NCBI RefSeq assembly: GCF_003671495.1
Contig: NZ_RCHN01000009.1
Location: forward strand, 124,001-188,000
Direction of reading: 5' to 3'
Length of the DNA stretch: 64,000 bases
Origin: Ketobacter sp.
Lineage (GTDB): Bacteria; Pseudomonadota; Gammaproteobacteria; Pseudomonadales; Ketobacteraceae
The position numbers were made by a program, and so were the translations under genes. The notes below the pieces were generated by a model. The model ran no database searches and was not told the origin of the DNA. It was given only the letters and a program-made list of their open reading frames with translations. Below, piece after piece: positions 33,074 through 42,500 of this stretch (positions are counted from its first letter, which is position 1; each line of letters begins with the position of its first letter).

Positions 33074-34975
33074 ATGAATAAACCGATTGATAATGATGTT
33101 CACCATTCTTCCTCTGCTGCGCTTCCGTTTGGTGCGGTGATCGGGCTTGCTCCGGGGGGCGTGGCCAGCTACTCCAGTGACTACAACACCGTAAATTACG
33201 ATGAATTCCCTGAGCGGCATGCCTTCAATCATTATGTGGCCGGCGTTTATACCGGCCACAAATGGCAATGCGTGGAGTTTGCCCGCCGCTGGCTGCTGGT
33301 GAACCGTGGCTATGTATTCGAAGACATTGCCATGGCTTACGACATATTTTATCTGCGCCAGGTGAAAGTGGTGGCGTCCGGCGAACAGCTGCCGTTGGCC
33401 TCGTATCTCAATGGCAGCAAGCATCCACCGGAGGTGGGGTGCCTGATGATCTGGCAGCACGGTGGCGAATTCGAAGTGACCGGGCACGTGGCGGTGGTGA
33501 CTGAGGTCACTGAGCATTATGTGCGGATTGCAGAACAGAATTTTGATCACAAACCCTGGCCCCAGGGCGCGGATTATTCCCGCGAGCTGTTTGTGCGGAT
33601 GGGCGAAGACGGCAGTTACTGGGTGCGTTGCAGTGCTGAGGGTGCCACCATTCTGGGTTGGGTGATTCAGGGTGAGGCGGACGAACACGCGGAGCACTTT
33701 GAAGGCACACATTCCAATTTGTTCAATCTGAAAATGCAGCACCTGAATGTGGCGGACCGTCTGCATAAGGCCTGGATCAATCTGGCCAACGACGATGAAT
33801 ACGCTTACGCCATCCGCAACGGTCAGCGGCTTTCCTGTGTGCCCGGGCGAGAGGACCGTTACGTCACTATTTCGCAGTCGGCATTGGACGAAGTGGAGCG
33901 GGCCACCAATGAGCTGAACGCGTTGTTTCAGCACGCCACGGATTATGTGTTCCAGAATCCGCAACTGCACAGTCGTTTCAATATTCCGGAGATTCTCTGG
34001 CCGCGCATGAAACAATCCTGGGATAACCGGCGCAATCAACTGGTGACTGGGCGCTTTGACTTTACCCTCAGTGAACAGGGGCTCAAGGTATATGAATACA
34101 ACGCCGATTCTGCATCCTGCCATATGGAATGCGGCAAGATTCAAGGGGTGTGGGCCAATCACTTCGGTTTGAAGGATGGCAGGGACCCGGGTGGGGATCT
34201 GTATCATCGCCTGGTGGAAGCCTGGAAGCACAATGATATGACTGACCTGGTGCACATCATGCTCGATCACGACCAGGAGGAGAGCTATCACGCCCAGTAC
34301 ATGAAGAGCGCCATGGAGCGGGCCGGTTTGCAGGTGAAGTTGATTCAGGGCGTACGTGGGTTGCAGTGGTCCGGCAATGGCGACGTGCTGGACCAGGATG
34401 GCGTGCCCATTACCCAGGTGTGGAAAACCTGGGCCTGGGAAACGGCTTTGGATCAGTTGCGGGAGGAACTGGCGGGGGCTGAGTCCGGCACAGACCAGCC
34501 ATCTGATCGGGCCCCACGCTTGAAGGATGTGTTGTTACATCCGCAGGTGATGGTGATCGAACCACTGTGGACCCTGATCCCGAGTAATAAAGCCATCCTG
34601 CCCATTCTATGGGAGATGATGCCCGATCACCCCTATCTGTTGGAGAGTTGTTACGAACTGACTCCCTCCCTGAAAAAAAATGGTTATGTGAGTAAACCCA
34701 TCGCCGGTCGTTGTGGTCTTAATATCAGTCTGGTGGATGCGAATGATCATACGCTGGTGGAAACTGATGGCCGCTTCTCTCACCAGGATTACATCTATCA
34801 GCAGCTGGCACCGTTACCCCGCTTGGAAGACGTCAGTGTGCAGGTGTGCAGCTTTACTGCCGGTGGGCATTACGGCGGTGCTTGTGTGCGGGTGGATGAG
34901 AGCCTGATCATCACCAACCAAAGCGATATACTGCCGTTGCGTGTGTATCCTGACAGCGAGTGGGATGGGGGCTAG
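33074..34975 (+). CDS. gss: Bifunctional glutathionylspermidine synthetase/amidase
   Basis: A 633-aa two-domain enzyme that joins and cleaves glutathione and spermidine. The N-terminal CHAP-type amidase domain (about 20-200) has the nucleophile Cys66 in GHKWQCVEFARRWL and His in FEVTGHVAVVTEV. The C-terminal ATP-grasp synthetase domain (about 215-630) has FDFTLSEQGLKVYEYNADSASCHMECGKIQ, DLVHIMLDHDQEESYHAQYM and KPIAGRCGLNISL. The length agrees with E. coli Gss (619 aa). The start ATG follows CCGGAG. The cofactor product protects thiols under stress. It follows the selenium operon in the same direction, 64 bases on, perhaps with its own promoter. Confidence 0.94.
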   Translation: MNKPIDNDVHHSSSAALPFGAVIGLAPGGVASYSSDYNTVNYDEFPERHAFNHYVAGVYTGHKWQCVEFARRWLLVNRGYVFEDIAMAYDIFYLRQVKVVASGEQLPLASYLNGSKHPPEVGCLMIWQHGGEFEVTGHVAVVTEVTEHYVRIAEQNFDHKPWPQGADYSRELFVRMGEDGSYWVRCSAEGATILGWVIQGEADEHAEHFEGTHSNLFNLKMQHLNVADRLHKAWINLANDDEYAYAIRNGQRLSCVPGREDRYVTISQSALDEVERATNELNALFQHATDYVFQNPQLHSRFNIPEILWPRMKQSWDNRRNQLVTGRFDFTLSEQGLKVYEYNADSASCHMECGKIQGVWANHFGLKDGRDPGGDLYHRLVEAWKHNDMTDLVHIMLDHDQEESYHAQYMKSAMERAGLQVKLIQGVRGLQWSGNGDVLDQDGVPITQVWKTWAWETALDQLREELAGAESGTDQPSDRAPRLKDVLLHPQVMVIEPLWTLIPSNKAILPILWEMMPDHPYLLESCYELTPSLKKNGYVSKPIAGRCGLNISLVDANDHTLVETDGRFSHQDYIYQQLAPLPRLEDVSVQVCSFTAGGHYGGACVRVDESLIITNQSDILPLRVYPDSEWDGG

Positions 34976-35352
34976 CGAAAGGGGAGTGGAGTAAGCACGC
35001 TCATATTTAATTTGCATGACGGTTGTATTGGATGTTTGCTTAATCTTTATTTCAATTTGGTTTCATTGCGCTGAAATCCCTTCAATTCAAACTGTAATAT
35101 TTCATTGTCTGTCATCTTTCTTACACGGTGTGTACTTTTTTTCAGCATGAAAAATTCATGTAGGAATTCCCACCAAATTCAATAATTTTTCACATTTCTC
35201 AATCAGTATTGTGCCCCGTTAGCGCAGTGGGGAAGTTGCGCTGACATCCATTCCTACTAGGGTGTGCTGGCGCAATGCAGCACTCGGCTTGGTAGTTACG
35301 ATTGTTACGAAAGTTACGAACATAAAACCTGTATTCGACCGAGGATGTGAAT
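34976..35352 (+). promoter_or_regulatory. AT-rich 377-base regulatory region before the PEP-CTERM gene
   Basis: No gene is seen here. It is much richer in A+T than its neighbours. It holds a palindrome CATGAA-AAA-TTCATG (35146-35160), an inverted repeat AGCGCA/TGCGCT (35221-35242), and three tandem 9-bp repeats (35295-35321). The following gene is probably strongly expressed from here. No certain -10/-35 pair could be fixed. Confidence 0.6.
35295..35321 (+). repeat. Three tandem 9-bp GTTACGA repeats
   Basis: GTTACGATT, GTTACGAAA and GTTACGAAC follow each other at 35295, 35304 and 35313, with an invariant GTTACGA. They end 31 bases before the start codon of the PEP-CTERM gene and look like a multimeric regulator site. 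Confidence 0.75.
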
Positions 35353-36144
35353 ATGAAATTGAAAGCTATTGCTGCAACTGTTGCGTTAGCTGCTGTGTCT
35401 GCTTCTGCTAATGCCGCCTGGGAACACGGTGGTGGCCCCAGCTCCACCAGCGGTGAGCTGATTCTGTCTGTCTGGAACGCGGCTACTGAAACTTCCATGG
35501 CTGTTGACCTGGGCGTAACCACCACTGGCGCTATGGATCTGGCCATTGGTACTACCTTTGCTCTGGATCAGGCTGCCCTGGACCACATCGGTGCTTCTAC
35601 TGCTGCTACCAGCGACCTGTACTTCAACATCGCAGGCGCCAACTATGACCTGAACGGGTTTGTTGCCAATCCTGAGTTGTTCTCCTTCTACTCCACTCAG
35701 GTTGCCCAGCCTAATCCGAGCTTCACCTATGTTTCACTGGCTAACATGACTGGTGCGTTGGATAACTATGCGCTGCAGTTGGGCGGTCGCCAGACTTCCA
35801 ACGGCCTGGATAACCCAACTTTCCTGGGAACTGGTGGTGCTAACTATTCTGGGTCCGAAGCCTTTTGGGGTTCCGGCATGGCTGGTTTGACCAACGATAC
35901 CTTTGGTGCTGGCGTTCTTGAGTCTGCCGCCAACGTGGGTGAGTCACTGTACGCCTACAGCTTCCAGTTCGCCAATGTTGGCCAGCAGGATTTGACTCCG
36001 TATGCGCTGCAGACTGCTGGCTACTGGGTACTTGATATCGATACTGCCACTCTGTCCTACGTACCGGTACCTGCCGCTGTTTGGCTGTTTGCTTCCGGCG
36101 TACTGGGTCTGGCCGGTGTAGCACGTCGTCGTCGCAAGGCTTAA
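35353..36144 (+). CDS. PEP-CTERM-type (VPxPA) sorted surface protein
   Basis: A 263-aa exported protein. The signal peptide is MKLKAIAATVALAAVSASANA; the mature part (about 22-235) is Gly/Ala/Thr/Asn-rich with beta-strand character and no recognised domain. The C-terminus is a sorting tail: VPVPAAVWLFASG, then a hydrophobic stretch and RRRRKA. This is the VPxPA variant of the PEP-CTERM signal, read by an exosortase and usual in species making an extracellular polysaccharide. Codon use is strongly biased to GCT/GGT/CGT/AAC, unlike neighbouring genes, suggesting high expression. Start ATG follows GAGG. Confidence 0.85.
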   Translation: MKLKAIAATVALAAVSASANAAWEHGGGPSSTSGELILSVWNAATETSMAVDLGVTTTGAMDLAIGTTFALDQAALDHIGASTAATSDLYFNIAGANYDLNGFVANPELFSFYSTQVAQPNPSFTYVSLANMTGALDNYALQLGGRQTSNGLDNPTFLGTGGANYSGSEAFWGSGMAGLTNDTFGAGVLESAANVGESLYAYSFQFANVGQQDLTPYALQTAGYWVLDIDTATLSYVPVPAAVWLFASGVLGLAGVARRRRKA

Positions 36145-36169
36145 TGGCCAGGCGCTGATCGCGACAATC

Positions 36170-36195
36170 GGGTGCCGGCACTGCTGCGGGCACCC
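36170..36195 (+). terminator. Hairpin (weak terminator or attenuator) between PEP-CTERM and binding-protein-like genes
   Basis: GGGTGCC (36170-36176) pairs with GGCACCC (36189-36195) around a 12-base loop, followed only by ACCTTGTAG. The poor T-tail suggests partial read-through or mRNA 3'-end protection rather than full stop. Confidence 0.45.
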
Positions 36196-36253
36196 ACCTT
36201 GTAGTGAACCTAACTGAACTCCGAACACAACCAATTGACCAAGGGATAATGCC

Positions 36254-37777
36254 ATGAAATTCAATAAACTGGCGGTTGCCGTAGCAGCCACCGTGGCTTC
36301 ACACGCCTACGCGTTGGGCCCCAATGTAACTCCTGATGTGGTTTTCCAGCTGTCCGGCGCTACCGCTGCCGACGTACAGGTACAAACCTATTACTCTACC
36401 CTGTGCGATATCTCCACTCAGGACAACTACGAATTCGACGGTAGCGGTACTGACGCTTCTGCCGTGTTCTGTACTGTACCTGCGTCTGCCGGTGTGTTCT
36501 CCACCGACAAAAATGTACTGTTTCACAAGCAGAGCGGCGGTTCCATTGACGGCGTAGCACCGGTATTCAACCAGACTACCGTTGCTGCAGTGAACATGTC
36601 CTCTTGTTCCCAGATCTCGGCCAACACCGGTACTGTGGCCGGTGAGTACACCTGTACTTCCACAACCCCTGCACCTGCCATGGTGGGTATCTCCGACGTG
36701 GAGCCTGAGCTGTTCACCATCGGTGCCAACAACGAAGCCGGTGTTCAGATCAACCTGAGTGCTCCCCGTAAAGTCAGCACTGTCAACGCCCAGACCTTCG
36801 GTGTGGTAGCCTCTCCTGGTTTGCGTGACGCGCTGCAGTCTGCTCAGGGTCTGTCTGTTGGTTCTGATGAAGTTCAGGATATGCCTTCCCTGTCTTCTGA
36901 CCTGATCGCCAACCTGTTTGCCGGTAAAGTAGCTAACTGGTCCCAGCTGAAAAACGCTGCTGGCTTGGGTATCGACAGCGGCGCCGGTCTGAGCAACGGT
37001 GCGGTGAATATCTGCGTACGTACTCCCGGTTCCGGTACTCAGGCTCAATTCAACGCTTACTACATGGGCAACCCCTGTAACTACCGAGGCGCTGGCAACG
37101 GCGGCTATGTTGGTTTCAACACAGCCATTGACAGTAACGGTATCGAGAACGACAGCCCGGTGATCCTGATCGGTGGTTTGTTCCCGGCTCCTGGCCCTTA
37201 CATTCACAAGAATGAAGGTTCCTCCGATATGGGTAAATGTGTGACCAACATTTCCAACGCTGGTCGTTGGGCGCTGGGTGTTCAGTCTCTGGAGAAAGTG
37301 GACGAAGGTCGTACCGATCGTAACCAGTTCAAGTATCTGGCAATCGACGGTGTTGCCCCCACTCTGGAAAACGTAGCCGCTGGTCTGTACCAGAACTGGG
37401 CTTCCATGACCATCCAGTGGCGTACTGATGTGGTTGCAGCGGGTTCTGACCAGGAAGCTCTGGCCGAGAAATTTGTTGAAATCGCCCGTAACATCAGCGA
37501 CGTAAAAGACTTCAACCTGGGTCTGCAAACGGACGACGGCAACACCAACAACGACAACCGTCCTGCTGGCGGCTTCAACGCGCCTGAAATCCTGGCCACT
37601 GGCGGCGCTGCGCCGGTTAACGTTGGTAGCCTGGTGTTCGCCGACAGCAGCAACGTGCCTTCCTTCCCGTTTGATGCCAACAACCCGGTCATGCCTTTCA
37701 ACAAAGGCCTGGTGGGTCAAAGCTCTTGCGCGGTTCCGGCTCTGGGTTCCACTGGCATTGACGTAAGCCAGAAGTAA
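36254..37777 (+). CDS. Secreted periplasmic-binding-protein-like protein (PstS-like fold)
   Basis: A 507-aa exported protein with a signal peptide ending at SHAYA (about residue 21). The mature N-terminus, FQLSGATAADVQVQ, resembles the phosphate-binding start of PstS-type proteins (GAT/SGA loop), and SSDLIANLFAGKVANWSQL is like the IFLGKITNWSQ segment of that family. The middle carries paired cysteines (LCDIS, VFCTVP, SSCSQIS, YTCTS, ICVRT, PCNYRG, KCVTN) that could form disulphides. It has no PEP-CTERM tail. It lacks ABC partners nearby, so an adhesive or scavenging role is more likely than uptake. Codon use has the same high-expression bias as the PEP-CTERM gene upstream. Confidence 0.7.
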   Translation: MKFNKLAVAVAATVASHAYALGPNVTPDVVFQLSGATAADVQVQTYYSTLCDISTQDNYEFDGSGTDASAVFCTVPASAGVFSTDKNVLFHKQSGGSIDGVAPVFNQTTVAAVNMSSCSQISANTGTVAGEYTCTSTTPAPAMVGISDVEPELFTIGANNEAGVQINLSAPRKVSTVNAQTFGVVASPGLRDALQSAQGLSVGSDEVQDMPSLSSDLIANLFAGKVANWSQLKNAAGLGIDSGAGLSNGAVNICVRTPGSGTQAQFNAYYMGNPCNYRGAGNGGYVGFNTAIDSNGIENDSPVILIGGLFPAPGPYIHKNEGSSDMGKCVTNISNAGRWALGVQSLEKVDEGRTDRNQFKYLAIDGVAPTLENVAAGLYQNWASMTIQWRTDVVAAGSDQEALAEKFVEIARNISDVKDFNLGLQTDDGNTNNDNRPAGGFNAPEILATGGAAPVNVGSLVFADSSNVPSFPFDANNPVMPFNKGLVGQSSCAVPALGSTGIDVSQK

Positions 37778-37812
37778 ACCCGCGTCGGTCTTCGTACCGA
37801 ACAAGGCAACAC

Positions 37813-37854
37813 CAAGACAGGAGTACCGCAGGGTGCTCCTGTTCTTGCGTTTTT
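37813..37854 (+). terminator. Rho-independent terminator after the binding-protein-like gene
   Basis: CAAGACAGGAG and CTCCTGTTCTTG pair as an 11-bp stem with one bulged base around a 12-base loop, followed by CGTTTTT. It separates the two highly expressed genes from the two-partner secretion pair. Confidence 0.9.
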
Positions 37855-37917
37855 GTCGGTTACAAAAAAGAAGTGATTTAGTGAATCAAGTGAAACAGTT
37901 GAGCAGCAGTGGTTTTT

Positions 37918-39468
37918 ATGGGTAAGGGGTTACGTTGGTTCTGGGGCATCTGTGTGTTGTGGTTATCGTTGGGGGTCAGCGCCGCAGTTCAGTACATCGA
38001 CATCTGGGAATTTCGCGTGCAGGGCAATTCCCTGTTGGCCGACGAGGTCATTCAACGGGAACTGGCACCGTATCTGGGAGCAGCGCGCACCCTGGAAGAT
38101 GTGGAGCAGGCAGCCAAGTTGCTGCAGGATCTGTATAAAAAGGCCGGCTACCCGGCGGTGTTCGTGGAGATTCCGCCACAAACCGTGGTGCAGGGTGTAT
38201 TTCGCCTGCAAGTCACAGAAACCCGGTTACGGAGACTGCGGGTCACCGGTGCCGAGTATTTTCTTCCGAGTCTGATCAAGCAGGCATTGCCTTCCCTGCA
38301 GACTGGAAATGCCCTCAACCTGCGGGATTTGCAGCAGGACATTCAGTACGCCAATGCCTTGAATCCGGATCTGAAACTGATGCCCATGTTGAAGCAGGGC
38401 CCCACCGCCGACACCATCGAGGTGGAGCTGAATGTGGACGACGAGATGCCGGTGTCCGCCGGGGTGGAAGTCAATAACTACAACTCACCCAACACCACCA
38501 ATACCCGTTTGATCGCAGAATTGGGCTACAGCAACCTGTGGCAGAAACTGCACGACTGGTCGATTCAGATGCAGACCTCACCGGAGAACACGGATGAAGT
38601 GAAAGTACTGGCATCCACCTATGTGTTCCCGATGGGGTTGAAGGGCAACAAGGTGGCGCTGTATGGAGTGCTGTCCGATTCCGATGTGGCTACCGTGGGC
38701 AGCACGCGGGTGGTGGGTGACGGTTTTATTCTGGGTGGTCGTTATATTCATCCGTTCCAGCGTCGGGACACCGGCGTGAGCACCTTGATTTTTGGCTTTG
38801 ATTACAAGGATTTTGACGAACAGATTCGGGTCACCGGCGCTGAGGGGTTGGAAACGCCTATTGATTATGTGGTGTTCACAAGCCAGTACAGCTCCTTCAA
38901 CCGGGGTGATGGCTGGGCCGACAACCTGGGCCTGGCACTGAAATTCGGCGTGCGGGAAGTGTTCAATGAGAACGAGGAATTCGACAACAAGCGTTCCCGC
39001 AGTGAACCCAATTTCACCATCCTGAAGCTGGACTATGAGCGTAATTACTTCCTGGGTGAAGGCTGGTCGCTGCTGGGGGCAATGACCGGGCAGTGGAGCT
39101 CCGCGCCGCTGGTCAGCAACGAACAGATGTCCGCCGGTGGGGTGGACAGCGTGCGCGGTTATTACGAATCCCAGGTGGCAGCGGACATGGGCATGCGCTT
39201 GAGTTTTGAAATGGGCACACCCAGCTACGCCGGCAAGCATGGGGAGGTGTGGGGGTTGACCTTCGTGGAAGGCGCTTACCTGGAAAACTCCGACACCGGG
39301 GTGGAAGAGGACAGCGAATTCCGGTTGGCATCCTTTGGGTTCGGCTTGCGGGCTCAATCCAAAAAGCAATGGTTCTTCGACCTGGATGCGGGTTATCCAC
39401 TGAAAGCGGTGGATGAGGTTGAGGAAGGTGACGTGCGGGTCAACGCCAAGCTGCGTTACGAGTATTAA
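37918..39468 (+). CDS. Two-partner secretion transporter (TpsB, ShlB/FhaC family)
   Basis: A 516-aa Omp85-superfamily outer-membrane channel that secretes the giant protein next door. Signal peptide to about residue 21 (GVSAA), then two POTRA domains (first about 27-100 with FRVQGNSLLADEVIQREL; second about 105-180, LRRLRVTGAEYF), then a 16-strand barrel. The family-defining VRGY of the L6 loop is present in GGVDSVRGYYES (near 395). No N-terminal plug helix is obvious. The C-terminus RYEY ends on an aromatic residue. The ATG 37918 is chosen; GTG 37909 is also open. The DNA around its stop codon is tandemly duplicated (39451-39488). Confidence 0.93.
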   Translation: MGKGLRWFWGICVLWLSLGVSAAVQYIDIWEFRVQGNSLLADEVIQRELAPYLGAARTLEDVEQAAKLLQDLYKKAGYPAVFVEIPPQTVVQGVFRLQVTETRLRRLRVTGAEYFLPSLIKQALPSLQTGNALNLRDLQQDIQYANALNPDLKLMPMLKQGPTADTIEVELNVDDEMPVSAGVEVNNYNSPNTTNTRLIAELGYSNLWQKLHDWSIQMQTSPENTDEVKVLASTYVFPMGLKGNKVALYGVLSDSDVATVGSTRVVGDGFILGGRYIHPFQRRDTGVSTLIFGFDYKDFDEQIRVTGAEGLETPIDYVVFTSQYSSFNRGDGWADNLGLALKFGVREVFNENEEFDNKRSRSEPNFTILKLDYERNYFLGEGWSLLGAMTGQWSSAPLVSNEQMSAGGVDSVRGYYESQVAADMGMRLSFEMGTPSYAGKHGEVWGLTFVEGAYLENSDTGVEEDSEFRLASFGFGLRAQSKKQWFFDLDAGYPLKAVDEVEEGDVRVNAKLRYEY

Positions 39469-39488
39469 GTTGCGTTATGAGTGTTAAG
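39451..39488 (+). repeat. 19-bp tandem duplication spanning the tpsB stop codon
   Basis: CTGCGTTACGAGTATTAAG (39451-39469) and TTGCGTTATGAGTGTTAAG (39470-39488) agree at 16 of 19 bases. The first encodes the LRYEY end of the transporter plus TAA; the second would read LRYEC plus TAA but is untranslated. Confidence 0.7.
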
Positions 39489-39511
39489 CAGAACGACTGC
39501 GGGTTAGGACT

Positions 39512-42500
39512 ATGTTGAAGCGAATTATTGTCATTTATCTGGTGACCTATCTCAGTTGGCCAATGGGCACCCTGTATGCCAGAACGCTACCGGGGACCAT
39601 GCATCAATCCCTGGTGGAGCGCCATGTAAATGTCCTTCCGCCAGAGGTGACGGCGCTGCCGGAGATTGCCAACGGCGACTTTGTGCGGGCCGGACAGGCA
39701 TCCCTTACCCAGCGTGACAATACGCTGGTGATTGACCAGGAAACGGCAAAGGTGCTGCTGGAGTGGGCCACGTTCGATGTGGGGTCCGAGAGTACGGTGC
39801 ATTTCAAACAGAACCCCAATGATGTGGCCGTTAACGTGATTGAGGATGCGCGGCCCAGCCGTATCTTTGGCAAACTCATCGCCGACGGTCAGATTTATCT
39901 GTTGAACCAGAACGGCATTATTTTTGGCGAGGGTGCCCAGGTTAATGTCAGGGGCATGATCGCTGCGGCAGCCAAACTCAATGGCTATGAAGATGTCTCT
40001 TCGCTCTCCGAAGATCAAAAGCTGAAGTTCCTGCAGAACTCGCTGCTGGATGTGATTGGTGAAGGTAAATCCCTGTTGGTGGTGGACGACGAAGCCATCC
40101 GGGCCATGGGAGAAGAAAACCTGCCGCGCATTGTGGTGGAGGCGGGTGCGTCCATTCATTCTGAAGATGCGCCGGTGGTGCTGGCCGGTCCGGAAGTGGA
40201 AAACTACGGGGATATTCTCGCGACTAACTCGCAAGTGGTGCTGGCGGGCAGCCGCAAGGATTTTTATCTGGCGGTGAGTGATCAGGACTATGACTTGCGG
40301 GGTTATCTGGTGGAAGTGAATTCGGGATCCGGGGAAGAGCGGGGCAAGGTCACCAACGCCGGCAGCATTGTGTCCACCCTGGGTAATGTGACCCTGGTGG
40401 CCAGCGACATCATTCAGGCCGGTGAAATCAAGGCCACCACCGCTGTGGATGTGAACGGCAGCATCTACATTATGGCACGCGACCAGGCGCAGGAAGTGGG
40501 CGATTTTCAAACCCTGGCCCGTAACTCTGCCTATTGGAGTGCGGCCAACTTTGATGTGGCGCGGGAGCAGAGCAGCCTGAAACAGGATGGCATTTCCAGT
40601 AGCACCGGCCTTACCCTGGACCCTCCTGCGGACCAGCAAACCAATCAACGCCCATCCTACGGCAAAGCCTTTATTGGCCGGGAGGGCGGCAGCGTCACCT
40701 TCGCCCCGGGCAGCGTTACTGAAGTGGCGATTCAGAATCTGGATCACACCAAAGTGGAACCCCTGCTGCAAAAGCACAACCTGGACCCGGTGGCCTTCTT
40801 CAAACAGAGTGAAGCAAAACAGATCGCCCAGTTGAAGTCCCTGGAGAAAAATGCGGGGCGGGAATTCGTCACCGCCAAAAACGTCAAATACGCCACCAAC
40901 CAATCCGTGCAGCGGGATTCCCGCATTCATGTGGCCGGTAAAACCATTGATGTGCAGTCGGACAGCGTGATCCGGGCCAAAGGGGCCAAGATCACTGAGA
41001 TCTCGGGCACCGGTGAGTGGGTCAACAGCGGGTCGTTGATCACGCTGGTGGCGAAGGAAGACCCCATGCCCGGCAACAATGTACGGGAGGTGGATTCCGA
41101 GGCCAGCATCACCCTCGGTGAGAACGCACTGATTGATGCCTCCGGTACTGAAGACGCCGTGCTGGGGGCTGAGCGCAATGTGGTGACCATGTTTGTGACC
41201 TCCAGTGAGGTGAAGGACAACCCCTCCCAAAAAGGCGGCGAGTTATTGCGGAAGACCGTGGCGGTGGACATTCGCAAAGGCACCGAGTTGTTCGATTGGA
41301 CCCCTGCCCTGGATACCGTGCAAAAAACCGCGAGTGAACGCTCCGCCGGCGGCGGTCGGGTGGTGATTTCTTCTACCGGTGCGGTGGATTTGAAAGCCGG
41401 TGCTACGGTGGACGTGTCCGGCGGCAAGGTGACCTATCAGGCGGGGCTGGTGGAAACCTCCAAAGTGATCGCCAATGGGCGTCTGCTGGACATCGGCGAA
41501 GCACCGGCCAATGCCACCATCGATGACGTGATTGATCTGCAGCGCGATTCTGCCACCGATGCCAAATGGGGAGACCGGGATTCCCATAATGCGGGTACGA
41601 TTCTGATGTCCTCGCAGAATTACTTTCCCACCTATGAGGAAGGTCATGATGCCGGCTCCATTCACATCGTCGCCAACCAGCAGACGTTCGCCGCTGACGT
41701 TAATCTGAAAGCCCAGGATTACATGGGGCTGTACCAGAAGAATGATTTCGGCGCCAAGGGCGGTTCAGTGCACATTGATCTGGCGGCATTGGGCGGCACG
41801 CAGAATGTGTATATCCAGGATGGTCTTGAACTGTTGGAAGACGATCTGGAAGCCCTTTACCTGAATACGGACACTATTACAGGCAGTGGTGCAGAAACCT
41901 TTAAAGTGTCCGGCAGTCGCGTGTTGACCATGCAGGATGATGCCAAGCTCGAGCTGGGGCGTCAGCAGGGCCTGAACCTGGTGGCCAACAATATTCAGGT
42001 GCAGGGGGATATTCGCAGTCTGGGTGGCGATGTCACTCTGGATGCGGCCGACTGGGTGGATGTCTATGGCACCATTGATGTCAGCGGCAATTGGGTCAAC
42101 CGCAAACTCGATCCGTTGGCATTGAGTTCCGTGGCGTCGGTATTGGATGCCGGTGACATTGAAATTAACGCCGGTGAAAGTCTGGTGATCCACGACGCTG
42201 CACTGTTGCGGGCCAACGCCGGCGCGCGGCTGGATGCCCGTGGCAAACTGGCCGTCGGTGAGGCGGGCGCCGTGGCCATGGCGCTGACGGACGATGGCAG
42301 GCCCGGCGCCGGCAACAGTCCGGAACGGCCGGCCTTTGCGTTGCTGGGGCAAGTGGAAGCGCTGGACAATCAGGAGGGCGGCAGCCTCAGTTTAATGGCC
42401 TCTGATCTCAGCATCGGTGGTGAGCAGGCCACCCGCATTCTGGACAGCGGCGGTGCTGATCCGCAGACCGTGGTGATCGGCAACGACTGGTTTGCCCAGG

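Noticed and set aside
35213-35245. tRNA-like segment (GCCCCGTTAGCGCAGTGG with a GCGC D-stem)
   Set aside because: The first 25 bases look like the 5' part of a tRNA, but no anticodon stem, T-arm or matching acceptor end follows in the next 80 bases.
36299-37804. A 501-codon open frame opposite the binding-protein-like gene
   Set aside because: It mirrors a gene with clear signal peptide and coding bias and runs across its terminator region. The Thr/Val/Gln/Arg-rich product has no domain.
39587-41230. A 547-codon open frame opposite the exoprotein gene
   Set aside because: The high GC content and biased codons of the exoprotein leave long open antisense frames. The translation is His/Gly/Gln-rich without known features, as are the other long ones at 42392-43783 and 45767-47074.
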